From positions 124,001 to 188,000 of the forward strand of contig UQWE01000001.1 in NCBI GenBank assembly GCA_900544655.1: DNA of 64,000 nt, in the 5' to 3' direction. The notes beneath the pieces were generated by a model. It saw only the letters and a list, made by a program, of their open reading frames with translations, ran no database searches and was not told where the DNA came from. The DNA is from an uncultured Coriobacteriaceae bacterium. Lineage in GTDB: Bacteria > Actinomycetota > Coriobacteriia > Coriobacteriales > Atopobiaceae. The position numbers and the translations under genes are program-made. The number at the start of each line of letters is the position of its first letter. The stretch's first letter is position 1. Positions 1 to 10,509 of this stretch are shown one piece after another.

Positions 1-199
1 AGACAAGCTGACCCGTGGGCGAGGTCTCCACGTCGCCCACGACATGCCATCTCGAACCCTTAAGGGCCGGAGGCACGATAGCGACGCGGAGTCCCTCGTC
101 CAAAACAGGAGGAAGGCCGCTCGCGGGAACCGCAACGACCTCCCCCTTTGTCCCGTGCGATTTTGCAACACGGGCTATGAGCCTATATCCGGCTGCCAC
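1..199 (-). CDS. rimM: Ribosome maturation factor RimM (N-terminal part, cut by window edge)
   Basis: The gene runs off the left edge, so only about 66 residues are visible. RimM binds the 30S subunit near S19 and helps 16S rRNA processing. The translation starts V-A-A-G-Y-R-L and contains ARVAKSHGTKGEV followed by a proline-rich loop, which matches the start of the RimM N-terminal beta-barrel. I chose the GTG at 199 because it lies three bases after the khpA stop. The order rpsP, khpA, rimM is a standard bacterial arrangement and supports the call. trmD and rplS would be expected beyond the edge but cannot be seen. Confidence 0.8.
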   Translation of the reverse strand, partial: MAAGYRLIARVAKSHGTKGEVVAVPASGLPPVLDEGLRVAIVPPALKGSRWHVVGDVETSPTGQLV

Positions 200-202
200 G
201 AT

Positions 203-499
203 CTAGCCAAGAACCTCGACGTCGACAGACGTGTCAACACGCTGTCCAAGAGCACGAGCAATGGTTCGAATGGCCTTGATCTGACGACCGTGCCGGCCAA
301 TGACCTTGCCGGCATCATCTGCTGCGCACTCGATTTCGATGAGCGTGCCGTCCTCGCGGTCGGTCACGTCAAGAGAAACCGCGTCCTCGTCATCGACGAG
401 ACCGCAAACAATGAGCTCGACAAGATCGGCGATGCGGTCGCTCGGCAGCTCCTCAGAGGCCACCTGGGCCTCCTCGAACGGCTGAGTCTCGGCATCCAT
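203..499 (-). CDS. khpA: KH-domain RNA-binding protein KhpA
   Basis: Small (98 aa) single-KH RNA-binding protein. The core GKVIGRHGRQIKAIR holds the GxxG loop of a type II KH domain that contacts RNA. The first 20 residues are acidic and probably disordered. KhpA family proteins, often with KhpB/EloR, bind sRNAs and mRNAs and affect cell elongation and division. Here the gene lies 2 bases after rpsP and 3 bases before rimM, so it is certainly cotranscribed with ribosome biogenesis genes. No khpB is seen in the window. Confidence 0.9.
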   Translation of the reverse strand: MDAETQPFEEAQVASEELPSDRIADLVELIVCGLVDDEDAVSLDVTDREDGTLIEIECAADDAGKVIGRHGRQIKAIRTIARALGQRVDTSVDVEVLG

Positions 500-501
500 G
501 G

Positions 502-828
502 CTACTCGGCGTTCTCGGCCTCGGCGGCAGCGGCATCCTTGGCGATCTGCTTCTTGGACTTCTTGACCTTCTTCTCAGGGGCAACGTCGCCGGTGCGAAC
601 GATGTCGATGAGGTGGGCGACGGCGCTGGAGGGCTGGGCACCCTTGGCAACCCACTCGTCGATCTTCTCAAGATCGAGGGTGATGGTCTTCGGGGTGGTC
701 AGCGGGTTGAAGCGGCCGACCTCCTCGATGTGACGACCGTCACGCGGCATGCGGCTATCGGCGACGACGACACGGTAGTACGGGCGCTTCTTGGCACCGA
801 AACGGGCCAGGCGGATCTTGACTGCCAA
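502..828 (-). CDS. rpsP: 30S ribosomal protein S16
   Basis: Protein S16, 108 aa, a 30S subunit assembly protein. The N-terminal stretch [20 protein letters not shown] is the S16 signature. The C-terminus is a lysine/alanine/glutamate-rich tail longer than in E. coli, as is common in actinobacteria. The frame stays open upstream, but the start is best placed at the TTG at 828: a strong AAGGAGGAG lies about 5-8 bases before it, and the next codons encode the conserved S16 start. It heads the rpsP-khpA-rimM operon. Confidence 0.95.
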   Translation of the reverse strand: MAVKIRLARFGAKKRPYYRVVVADSRMPRDGRHIEEVGRFNPLTTPKTITLDLEKIDEWVAKGAQPSSAVAHLIDIVRTGDVAPEKKVKKSKKQIAKDAAAAEAENAE

Positions 829-899
829 AGGTAACTCCTCCTTACGTGCGACGCGAGCAGAGTTGGCGTGGCGTCGCAAAACCAAACAAGCGATTTCTG

Positions 900-905
900 A
901 TAATA
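900..905 (-). promoter_or_regulatory. Probable -10 element for rpsP operon
   Basis: On the minus strand a TATTAT hexamer sits about 70 bases upstream of the rpsP start codon. No good -35 hexamer is seen at 16-18 bases. The site is in the 250-base divergent region between rpsP and the response regulator. Weak prediction. Confidence 0.35.
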
Positions 906-1012
906 CGACAAAGTGCAGGAAGTTTGTAGTGGAATCATGGGTTTTAGGCAACCGAGCGCTGTCTGGCCCCATCGAAGGCGATACGTGAGGATTGCGTGAC
1001 GCTTGCCAGGCT

Positions 1013-1053
1013 TTCAGGAAGCTTCAGGCTCGCTTCAGCCTCATTCATAGAAT
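1013..1053 (+). promoter_or_regulatory. Phased TTCAG repeats and -10 box upstream of response regulator
   Basis: Three copies of TTCAG at 1013, 1023 and 1034 and a variant TTCAT at 1044 are spaced 10, 11 and 10 bases, i.e. on one face of the helix. A TAGAAT -10-like hexamer at 1048-1053 follows directly, and its expected -35 position falls inside the repeats. This is the classic layout of an OmpR/PhoB-family activator site overlapping a weak -35. The downstream gene encodes such a regulator, so autoregulation is the natural inference. Confidence 0.6.
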
Positions 1054-1078
1054 GAGTCTAATCGCGAAAGGGGTCAGA

Positions 1079-1756
1079 ATGAACATCCTTGTTGTGGAAG
1101 ACGAGAGAAACCTCGCAGACGCCATTTGCCATATTCTTGAAGGCGACGGCTATCACACAGACGCTGCCTATGACGGCAGGAGTGGCCTGACCTACGCTCG
1201 AAGCGGCAACTACGACGCCGCAATTCTAGACGTTATGCTTCCTGGGCTCGATGGATTCGGAATCGTCAAGGAACTCCGCAGCGAAGGCAATTCCCTGCCC
1301 ATCATGATGCTGACAGCAAGGACCTCGACCACCGATAAGGTCGACGGCCTCAATCTTGGTGCCGATGACTATATGACGAAGCCGTTCGAAACTGCGGAGC
1401 TACTTGCGCGCACGCGCGCCCTAACCCGTCGCCAGGGCGAAGTGATTATCAACCAGCTCACATTCGCCGACCTCAAACTAGACCTCAACACGCACGAACT
1501 GTCTTCAAACGAACGTCACGTTCATCTTTCTCAAAAGGAATTCGAAGTAATGCGCCTGCTCATGAGCACGCCTGGCAGAATCGTGTCAAAGCAGGATCTC
1601 CTCACGCGCGTATGGGGAACCGACGGAGAAACGAGCGAGAACTCCGTCGAAGCTTACGTGAGCTTCCTGAGGAAGAAGATCTCCCACGTAAAGAGCCCGG
1701 TTCAGATCACGACGCTTCGCATGCTTGGCTATAGACTTGAGGTCACGGAAGCCTAA
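1079..1756 (+). CDS. OmpR/PhoB-family response regulator
   Basis: 225 aa two-component regulator. Receiver domain at about 1-115: acidic pair E7/D8, phosphoacceptor D51 in AAILDVMLPGLDGF, T79 and K101 in DDYMTKPF. A winged-helix DNA-binding domain follows, with the usual SENSVEAYVSFLRKKI recognition helix and a GYRLE hairpin at the end. The frame is open from 992, but ATG 1079 is preceded by AAAGGGG and begins with the canonical receiver strand MNILVVEDE. The histidine kinase lies 108 bases downstream. The phased TTCAG repeats just upstream suggest self-activation. The stimulus cannot be told from sequence. Confidence 0.93.
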   Translation: MNILVVEDERNLADAICHILEGDGYHTDAAYDGRSGLTYARSGNYDAAILDVMLPGLDGFGIVKELRSEGNSLPIMMLTARTSTTDKVDGLNLGADDYMTKPFETAELLARTRALTRRQGEVIINQLTFADLKLDLNTHELSSNERHVHLSQKEFEVMRLLMSTPGRIVSKQDLLTRVWGTDGETSENSVEAYVSFLRKKISHVKSPVQITTLRMLGYRLEVTEA

Positions 1757-1864
1757 GACGGCGGCAGCCTCGGCCCCGGTGTTCAGTCGCACGACGCGCG
1801 ACCCTCGCGTAGCGGATGAACTCACGCAGAACGCTCCGAGTGACAAGAATTGACAGGATGGCCC

Positions 1865-3097
1865 ATGCTTAAGCGGCTTCGCATACGACTCGTCGCAATC
1901 ATCGTCGGTCTCGTGGGGGCGGTTTACCTGTGCATGGTAGCCCTCACGTATATGAGCTCAGAAGCCTCCCTGAATACGCTCGTGGACCATTCACTCGCGG
2001 ACGTCCTGCAAGAGCGTACCGGCTTTGATGCCGGCGTGGGGTCCGATGAGCCGTTGGGCATGGACCGACTTCCCGTCATCTGGGTTGACATAGCGTCGGG
2101 CGGCTTCGTCCTGGGAACGAATCAGGAGCAGGTGTCGATTGACGCGGACCTACTCAGAGAAACCGTCGCCAACGCTTTGGAATCTGGCCAAACATCCGGC
2201 AAGGATAAAACCAATCACATAAGCTGGCGAATGAGCTCCTCCAAATTCGGATGGAGAATCGCCATCGCAGACACCTCGAGCGTTGATGAGGAGATTTCGA
2301 CTCAGCTCATAAGGTCGCTCGAGCTTGGAGCCGGCGGCATCGTCGCAATCGTTCTTATTGCTTTACTCCTATCCCATTGGGCGCTTAAGCCTGTGAAGCG
2401 CGCCTGGGAGCAGCAGAGACAATTCGTGGCGGACGCTTCCCACGAGCTAAAAACGCCACTTTCGGTCATCCTCGCGAACACCCAAATCCTCATGAATGAC
2501 GAGTCGAAAATTCCGGAAGAGTCTCGACGCTGGATACGGGGGACATCAGACGAGGCAGAGCGTATGCGTGGCCTCGTGGAAGAGCTTCTCGAGCTCGCGA
2601 GAACCGAAGGCGGTGCCAGCAGTGCAAGGGCGAACGCTCCCGTCGACCTAAGTTCGCTTGTCGAGGGAGATGCCTTGCAATTCGATGCCGTTGCCTACGA
2701 ACGCGGCTGCGGAATCGAAACGAATGTCGTCGACGGCATTTCGGTCCTGGGAGACCAGGATCAACTCAATCGTATGTTAAAGACTCTCATCGACAACGCT
2801 TGCAAATATGCGGCCCGCGGCACTCAGGTCAAAGTAACGCTTGAAAAGAACGGCTCGCATGCCCTCTTTGTCGTGACAAACCAAGGCGAGCCCATTCCCG
2901 AAGAAGACCTGCCCCACGTATTCGACCGCTTCTGGCGATCAGACAAGGCCCGCGCGAGGTCAACGGGAGGCTATGGCCTTGGCCTGGCAATCGCGAAGGG
3001 CATTACGGAGTCACATGGTGGCAAAATATGGGCGACGAGCGACGACGTGCAAGGCACGAGCTTCTATGTGAAGCTGCCGATTAACGAAAGGGCTTGA
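1865..3097 (+). CDS. Membrane sensor histidine kinase
   Basis: 410 aa sensor kinase paired with the preceding regulator. Two membrane segments (about 9-30 and 155-175) flank a roughly 125-residue extracytoplasmic sensor with no recognisable domain. Then come the HisKA helix with H193 in FVADASHELKTPLS, an N box (DNACKYA), and G boxes ending in GGYGLGLAIAKG, so both phosphotransfer and ATP-binding modules look intact. ATG 1865 is chosen for its AGGA site six bases upstream. A TTG at 1850 is an alternative. The stop is one base before the dinB ATG, implying cotranscription and translational coupling. Confidence 0.92.
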   Translation: MLKRLRIRLVAIIVGLVGAVYLCMVALTYMSSEASLNTLVDHSLADVLQERTGFDAGVGSDEPLGMDRLPVIWVDIASGGFVLGTNQEQVSIDADLLRETVANALESGQTSGKDKTNHISWRMSSSKFGWRIAIADTSSVDEEISTQLIRSLELGAGGIVAIVLIALLLSHWALKPVKRAWEQQRQFVADASHELKTPLSVILANTQILMNDESKIPEESRRWIRGTSDEAERMRGLVEELLELARTEGGASSARANAPVDLSSLVEGDALQFDAVAYERGCGIETNVVDGISVLGDQDQLNRMLKTLIDNACKYAARGTQVKVTLEKNGSHALFVVTNQGEPIPEEDLPHVFDRFWRSDKARARSTGGYGLGLAIAKGITESHGGKIWATSDDVQGTSFYVKLPINERA

Positions 3098-3098
3098 T

Positions 3099-4361
3099 AT
3101 GGAGCCTGCCGCAAAAGCCCTCTCAGTCCCCTGGAACGGCCCCGCGATTGGCCTCCTCGACCTTGACGCCTTCTTTGCGAGCGTCGAACAGCTTGACCAT
3201 CCCGAATGGCGAGGCAAGCCCGTCATTGTAGGCGGCGACGCCGATCGCCGCGGAGTGGTTTCGACGGCCTCATACGAAGCCAGGAAATATGGCGTTCATT
3301 CTGCCATGCCCGCGGCGACAGCACGGCGCCTCTGCCCAGACGCCATTTGGACGCACGGAAGTTTCTCGCGATATCGCCAGGTCAGCAATCTCGTCATGGA
3401 TATCCTCGTGGACGAGACTCCGTTGGTGGAGCAAGTCTCGATCGACGAGGCGTTCTTCGACATAACGCCTGGACGCTATTCCAAGGAAAGCCCCATCGAT
3501 ATCTGCAGACGCATTCAGAAGCGCGTGGCCTCCCTTGGAGTCACGTGCTCCATTGGCATAGGCGTCTGCAAGACCGTGGCAAAAATCGCCTCGGAAATGG
3601 AGAAGCCCCGAGGGCTCACCGTCGTGATCCCAGGTACGGAGGCGGGATTCCTCGCTCCCCTACCTGTGCGTTCAATGAGCGGGATTGGGCCATCGGGCGA
3701 GGCGAAGCTCATTCGCATGGGAATCAAGACACTTGGCCAGCTCGCCGTCGCAGACCCCTCTCTGCTCGAACGGGAGCTCGGATCTCTGGGAGTAACGCTC
3801 CGCGAGCGTGCCGCGGGAGCTGAACGCTCCCGAGTTGGCGAACGTGCCGTTGAAGAAGATCCGAAGTCCATTTCAAACGAAAGGACCTTCGCAACAGACC
3901 TGACGAGAAAGGACGAGATCCTCCCCTCACTCGACGCACTTTGCGCAATGGTAGCAAGGAGGCTGAGAAGAAAGGGCCTCGCGGGCTCAACCCTCACGGT
4001 CAAGATCAAGAATACTGCCCTAAGCTCGCGCTCCGCCCAGTCGAAGCTGTCGGAGCCGACGGATGACGAAAGCGTGATGTCTCCCGTCGCACGAGAGCTG
4101 GTAAGGCAGCTCTGGAGCGAGGGCGACCCCGTTCGCCTCCTGGGAGTGGGCATCTCCAACTTCATGGAACAGGGCCCCCAACAGCTTGACCTGTTCGAGG
4201 ACCCCGAGGTTGAACGCCGCAAGTCTGCGATGCGGAAGCTCCACGTGGCAACGGACGCTCTCAAAGAGCGATTTGGCGACGAAGCGGTGGCCTTTGGAAG
4301 AGAGATGAAACTCAAAGGAGCCACAACGAACACGCAGCCCCAGCACAAAGAGGATGACTAG
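3099..4361 (+). CDS. dinB: DNA polymerase IV (Y-family)
   Basis: 420 aa error-prone translesion polymerase. The metal ligands are present: D21 and D23 region in GLLDLDAFFASVEQ and D116/E117 in VSIDEAFF. Steric-gate aromatics follow the first aspartates. The C-terminal little-finger domain is present, and PQQLDLFED near residue 365 is a good beta-clamp binding motif. Length is slightly above the usual 350-400 aa because of short extensions at both ends. It begins one base after the kinase gene, an unusual operon partner for dinB. Its stop shares the CTAG tetramer with the stop of rsfS on the other strand. Confidence 0.95.
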   Translation: MEPAAKALSVPWNGPAIGLLDLDAFFASVEQLDHPEWRGKPVIVGGDADRRGVVSTASYEARKYGVHSAMPAATARRLCPDAIWTHGSFSRYRQVSNLVMDILVDETPLVEQVSIDEAFFDITPGRYSKESPIDICRRIQKRVASLGVTCSIGIGVCKTVAKIASEMEKPRGLTVVIPGTEAGFLAPLPVRSMSGIGPSGEAKLIRMGIKTLGQLAVADPSLLERELGSLGVTLRERAAGAERSRVGERAVEEDPKSISNERTFATDLTRKDEILPSLDALCAMVARRLRRKGLAGSTLTVKIKNTALSSRSAQSKLSEPTDDESVMSPVARELVRQLWSEGDPVRLLGVGISNFMEQGPQQLDLFEDPEVERRKSAMRKLHVATDALKERFGDEAVAFGREMKLKGATTNTQPQHKEDD

Positions 4362-4723
4362 TCCTCCAAGGCGAGCTCGAAGCGCGGCGCGTCTCCCCAA
4401 AGGTGCTCGATGCGGTAATAGTCCCTTGCCTCGGGAGAGAAGACGTGCACGATAACCGTGCCGTAATCCATAAGAATCCAGCGGCCATCGGCCCTTCCCT
4501 CGATTGAGATGGGGCTAAGGCCAAAGGCGGCGTGAATGCGTTCCTCGACCTCGTCAACCACGGAGTCCGCAAGACGAGCGTTTGCGCCGGTGCAGATGAC
4601 GACGGCGTCGCATACGTCAGAGATGCCGACAAGATCGATGGCAACGATGTCATCGGCCTTCTTCGCGTCAGCGGCGGAAACTGCGACATTGACGAGGTCG
4701 CGAGAATTAAAGTCAGTCGACAT
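4358..4723 (-). CDS. rsfS: Ribosomal silencing factor RsfS
   Basis: 121 aa, the usual size for RsfS (formerly DUF143/Iojap). It binds L14 on the 50S subunit and blocks subunit joining when nutrients are scarce. Conserved segments include VVICTGAN, SIEGRADGRWILMDYG and VIVHVF, followed by the tail YYRIEHLWGD. It follows yqeK by 9 bases, and the nadD-yqeK-rsfS order is widespread. It ends tail-to-tail on dinB with a 4-base overlap, so no terminator separates the two converging units. Confidence 0.95.
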   Translation of the reverse strand: MSTDFNSRDLVNVAVSAADAKKADDIVAIDLVGISDVCDAVVICTGANARLADSVVDEVEERIHAAFGLSPISIEGRADGRWILMDYGTVIVHVFSPEARDYYRIEHLWGDAPRFELALED

Positions 4724-4732
4724 GAATCTCCT

Positions 4733-5407
4733 TTAGTTGGCCGCGCGCGAAAGCACGAAGTCGTTGTAGATGTTGAGAGTTCCAGGATAGAGATAGCGCC
4801 TCGTGTCTATGACGTAGGACACTCCGTCTGCGAAGCTCTCCCAGAAAAGGTCAGGGAGGGATAACGAACCCGCATGGTTGCGCTGCGAGACTATCGCGGA
4901 GGCGTTCTTGCGGAACGGCTCTATGCCGTCGGCAACGAAAATGACCATGTCGAGGGGGCTCATATGCGAGTCTCCAAGCGTATGGCGCTCGATTGCCTGT
5001 AAAACCTCACTCGAGAGCTCAGGAAAAATGCCAGGAAGCTCACGGGCGGCGACCATTCCGTGCAGAACCGGCTCAACGAGAGAATAGTCGACGCCAAGAT
5101 CGATGCCGAGGGCAGAGGCCCTGTCCAAGAGCACATTCTTTGGAAGTCCCTTAGACCAGTCGTGGAGAATGCCGGCCACTCTGGCCGGATACGGGTCGAC
5201 GCCATAGGCGAGAGCAAGTCGCTCGGCGACAAGACCCACCGAAAGAGAATGCGAGAGGCGCTTGGGCTTCCTTTCGAGTTGCTTCGCAAGCGCCGCTTCG
5301 TAGCTGTCGATGGCGACGATCTCGGCATCACTGTACGCTGGAAGCTTCTTTGGAAGCCAGGAGACGTCTAGACCTTTCCATAGCTTGCAATCGTTCTTCT
5401 TACTCAT
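4733..5407 (-). CDS. yqeK: HD-domain phosphohydrolase, YqeK-like
   Basis: 224 aa. The HD metal-binding signature is visible as LSHSLSVG, then RVAGILHDWSKG, a second histidine in VLHGMVAA and IERHTLG, and a final aspartate in FVADGIEP. This matches YqeK, a symmetric diadenosine tetraphosphate hydrolase cleaving Ap4A to ADP. The gene overlaps nadD by ATGA and precedes rsfS, the usual YqeK neighbourhood. About 25 extra residues lie before the HD fold. The Ap4A substrate is inferred from family membership. Confidence 0.9.
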   Translation of the reverse strand: MSKKNDCKLWKGLDVSWLPKKLPAYSDAEIVAIDSYEAALAKQLERKPKRLSHSLSVGLVAERLALAYGVDPYPARVAGILHDWSKGLPKNVLLDRASALGIDLGVDYSLVEPVLHGMVAARELPGIFPELSSEVLQAIERHTLGDSHMSPLDMVIFVADGIEPFRKNASAIVSQRNHAGSLSLPDLFWESFADGVSYVIDTRRYLYPGTLNIYNDFVLSRAAN

Positions 5408-6159
5408 GCGCCCTCCGTGCTCATGCCACCCATGAGACCCAAGGCATCAGGTGCCACGTATGGTGCTCGCGCCGCTTCATACAGGTGGCGCTTTTCGATA
5501 TAGCCGACGACGGAATCGCTCGTCAGGTAGCGAAGCGACTGACCCGCTGCAACTCGAGAGCGAAGATCACTCGAAGAAATCGCAAGCGCTGGAACCTCAA
5601 GATAATGCACCAAGAAGCGGATCCCGGATTCCGCGAGGCTCGCCCTCGCGTGCTCGAGATCATAGCCAGGACGAGTGGCGCCAACCAAATGCGCAAGGGA
5701 CGCGATGCGATCGGCATCATGCCAGCTCAGGATGTCGCTGATAGCATCCGCGCCCGTGATGAAATAGATCTCCACGTTATTGGGATAGTGATTCCTCAAT
5801 AGCTCCAGGGTATCTACGGTGTAGGTAATGCCGGGTCTATCAACCTCAAGTCTGCTCACGAGAAAGCGAGGATTATCCGCAGTTGCCAGCAGCGTCATGG
5901 CGTGACGATCCTCAGCGCTCGAGACATGCCTGTCTTGCTTAAAAGCAGGACTTCCAGCCGGCACGAACACGACAAGGTCGAGGTTGAGGTCATGGGCCGC
6001 CTGCTCGGCAGCAACAAGGTGCCCATTGTGGATGGGATCGAATGTACCGCCCATAACGCCAAGGCGATACGTGCGCGAGGAGTCCCTTCCCAACGCGGGA
6101 AGGTCCGAGACGAGCTTGGCGGCGACGTCGCCAGGAAGAGCTTCCTTGCCCGCAGACAT
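5404..6159 (-). CDS. nadD: Nicotinate-nucleotide adenylyltransferase
   Basis: 251 aa enzyme joining nicotinate mononucleotide and ATP to form deamido-NAD. The nucleotidyltransferase signature GVMGGTFDPIHNGHLVAAEQ carries the (T/H)xGH motif, and ISSSDLRSRV is the C-terminal ATP-binding motif. About 30 residues precede the first strand, longer than usual. The start codon shares one base with the proA stop (TAATG), so it is translationally coupled to proline synthesis genes. A start nearer the Rossmann fold cannot be excluded. Confidence 0.93.
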   Translation of the reverse strand: MSAGKEALPGDVAAKLVSDLPALGRDSSRTYRLGVMGGTFDPIHNGHLVAAEQAAHDLNLDLVVFVPAGSPAFKQDRHVSSAEDRHAMTLLATADNPRFLVSRLEVDRPGITYTVDTLELLRNHYPNNVEIYFITGADAISDILSWHDADRIASLAHLVGATRPGYDLEHARASLAESGIRFLVHYLEVPALAISSSDLRSRVAAGQSLRYLTSDSVVGYIEKRHLYEAARAPYVAPDALGLMGGMSTEGA

Positions 6160-7430
6160 TAGGCACGCACCTGGCCATCACCACGAAGGAGGCACTTGGT
6201 CGTCGTGAGGGCAAACGCTCCCATGGGGCCACGGGTATGCAGCTTTTGGGTCGAAATGCCAATCTCGGCTCCCAGACCAAACATGCCACCGTCAGTGAAG
6301 CGCGTGCTGGCATTTACATAGACCGCAGCGGCATCAACGCGCGCAAGGAAAGCCTCCGCCGCATTAACGTCACGAGCCACGATGCACTCAGAGTGCTGAG
6401 TACCAAATCGATTGATGTGCTCGATTGCCGCATCAATGCCGGGAACGACATGAACGGCAAGATCAAGAGAATCGTACTCACGCGCCCAATCATCCTCTGT
6501 GGCCGCAACGTACTCAGAGCTCTCATTGAGGCCATTCTCGGCGCATGCGGCCAGGGTGGCCTCGTCACCATGAACCAAGACGCCCCAAGTGCGACAAGCA
6601 CTCACGAGGCGCGGCAGGAATTCGCTCGCAACGTCCTCGTCAACAAGCACCGTCTCGATCGCATTGCAGACGCCCGGCCTCTGGGTCTTTGCGTTTTTGA
6701 TAATAGAAATGGCCATGTCAAGATCGGCGGAAGAGTGAACATAGACATGGCAATTGCCCTCGCCCGTCTGGATCACCGGGACGGTCGCCTGCTCGACGCA
6801 GGTGCGAATGAGCGAGTGGCCGCCGCGCGGAATGAGGACGTCAACGAGACCGTTGGCCTGCATAAGCTCAAGCGTCTCCGCTCGATCCGAAGAGTCGATG
6901 ATACACGCGCAGTCTCGAGGAAGTCCGGCAGAAGCAATGCCGTCGCGACAGGCCTGGGCAATAGCCTCGCAGGAATCATGAGCCGCGGAACCGCCACGGA
7001 GGACCACGGCATTGCCAGAACGCAGTGCAAGACAGATGGCGTCGGCAGTGACGTTGGGCCTAGCCTCGTACACCATCGCAACAACGCCGAGGGGTACGCG
7101 AACCTGGGTAAGACGAATGCCAGAGGCAAGCGTCCTGCCGCCAACAACCTCGCCGATGGGGTCAGCTTGGGATGCAACCTCTCGCATGCCGGCAACGATA
7201 CCGTCTATGCGAGCGTCATCAAGCATCAGGCGATCAAGCAGAGGACCTGGCATGCCGGCCTTGCTACCACGTTCCATATCGCGGCCGTTGGCCTCGAGAA
7301 TGGCGGACCTAGACTCCCTCACGGCATTTGCTGCAGCAAGAATCGCCTTGCTGCGCAGCGAGGCGCTTGCCTGGGCAAGCGCGACGGAAGCGTCATGTGC
7401 GGCGCGGGCCTTATCGATTGCCTCGGACAT
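6159..7430 (-). CDS. proA: Gamma-glutamyl phosphate reductase
   Basis: 423 aa NADPH-dependent reductase making glutamate-5-semialdehyde, the second step of proline synthesis. It is an aldehyde-dehydrogenase fold with the catalytic cysteine in QRPGVCNAIETVL and a typical IPRGGHSLIR segment. Length is normal for ProA. It lies 36 bases after proB, so the two enzymes of the unstable acyl phosphate are coexpressed. Confidence 0.97.
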   Translation of the reverse strand: MSEAIDKARAAHDASVALAQASASLRSKAILAAANAVRESRSAILEANGRDMERGSKAGMPGPLLDRLMLDDARIDGIVAGMREVASQADPIGEVVGGRTLASGIRLTQVRVPLGVVAMVYEARPNVTADAICLALRSGNAVVLRGGSAAHDSCEAIAQACRDGIASAGLPRDCACIIDSSDRAETLELMQANGLVDVLIPRGGHSLIRTCVEQATVPVIQTGEGNCHVYVHSSADLDMAISIIKNAKTQRPGVCNAIETVLVDEDVASEFLPRLVSACRTWGVLVHGDEATLAACAENGLNESSEYVAATEDDWAREYDSLDLAVHVVPGIDAAIEHINRFGTQHSECIVARDVNAAEAFLARVDAAAVYVNASTRFTDGGMFGLGAEIGISTQKLHTRGPMGAFALTTTKCLLRGDGQVRA

Positions 7431-7466
7431 ATCGTTCCCTTCAGTCGTACGCGCGTGAAATCGAGA

Positions 7467-8570
7467 TTAGAAGACGAGGAGCTCGTCCCTGTGGATGACG
7501 GGGCAGTCGTCACGGTCGGGCCAAAAGCGCTTAATGACCTCAAGCCTGAGGCCGTGAATACGCCAAATGTCATCCGAGGAGTAACGCGTGATGCCACGAG
7601 CGATGAGCTGGCCTTTGGAATCGAGCACGTTGACGGTATCTCCGGCGTCAAAGGTTCCATCGATCCCGGTAACGCCCACGGGAAGAAGCGAGGCGCCATC
7701 CCTCTCGAGCGCATACACAGCACCATCGTCGACCGTAATAGAGCCACGAGAAAGGCCCGCAAGGCCAATCCAGAGCTTACGTGCCTGCTCGTGGCCCATG
7801 CTGGCCGGCCCCTCGAACCGAGTGTGGCGCCCAGTCCCGGCGACGGCGGAAAGAAGCGCACCCTCTTCCCTGCCCTTGCAGATAACCATGGGAATGCCGG
7901 CGGCTATCATCGCGCGGCCGGCTCGAATCTTAGTGGCCATACTTCCGGTCCCGTAGCTTGAGCCAGCGCCGCCCGCCATCGCAACAATCTTCGAGCTGAC
8001 ACGCTCGACGTGATCGATGAGCTTGGCGTCAGGATGCGTGTCGGGATTAGCGGTGTACAGGCCATCGATGTCCGAAAGGATGACGTAAAGATCCGCGTCG
8101 ATAAGCGACGCGACGATGGCGCCGAGCATGTCGTTGTCGCCAAAGGAGAACTCACGAACGCTGACGGTGTCATTCTCGTTCACGATGGGAATGACGCCCA
8201 GGTCAAGGAGACGCTCGAAGGTGTTCCTCGCATTGAGATAACCCGTCCTATCCACCACGTCACCGCGGGTGAGAAGGACCTGCGCACACTTGATTCCATC
8301 CTCGGCGAGAACCTCGGCATAGCGTTCGATGAGCTTCGTCTGGCCCGCGGCGGCACAGGCCTGAAGGGTCGGGATGTCCCCAGGACGCTCGGTAAAGCCA
8401 AGGAGGGAGCGCCCGACGGCGGCAGCGCCGCTCGATACGAGAACGACTTGGTTCCCCGCCCTGCGAAGCTCCCCCATCTGAGAGCAGAGGGAACGCACGA
8501 AGGCGAGATCAAGCTCGTTATCCGAACCCATAAGAGTCGACGAGCCAACCTTGAATACGATCAGGGACAA
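7467..8570 (-). CDS. proB: Glutamate 5-kinase with PUA domain
   Basis: 367 aa. It phosphorylates glutamate at the gamma carboxylate to start proline synthesis. The amino acid kinase domain includes VFKVGSSTL at the start, VLVSSGAAAVG, and the GTGSMATKIRAGR loop. A C-terminal PUA domain starts near 285 (SITVDDGAVYAL). The full length with PUA resembles the feedback-regulated E. coli enzyme. It begins 3 bases after the obgE stop and precedes proA. Confidence 0.96.
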   Translation of the reverse strand: MSLIVFKVGSSTLMGSDNELDLAFVRSLCSQMGELRRAGNQVVLVSSGAAAVGRSLLGFTERPGDIPTLQACAAAGQTKLIERYAEVLAEDGIKCAQVLLTRGDVVDRTGYLNARNTFERLLDLGVIPIVNENDTVSVREFSFGDNDMLGAIVASLIDADLYVILSDIDGLYTANPDTHPDAKLIDHVERVSSKIVAMAGGAGSSYGTGSMATKIRAGRAMIAAGIPMVICKGREEGALLSAVAGTGRHTRFEGPASMGHEQARKLWIGLAGLSRGSITVDDGAVYALERDGASLLPVGVTGIDGTFDAGDTVNVLDSKGQLIARGITRYSSDDIWRIHGLRLEVIKRFWPDRDDCPVIHRDELLVF

Positions 8571-8573
8571 AGG

Positions 8574-10467
<1,894 letters not shown>

Positions 10468-10509
10468 TGATGGTACCTGCCTATCTAGTCGAAACTAAGG
10501 GAACGCGCG

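Noticed and set aside
6237..7961. A 574-codon open frame on the plus strand across proA and proB
   Set aside because: It is antisense to two well-conserved enzymes, has low-complexity Arg/His/Gly/Ala composition and no ribosome binding site; long antisense frames are expected at this GC content.
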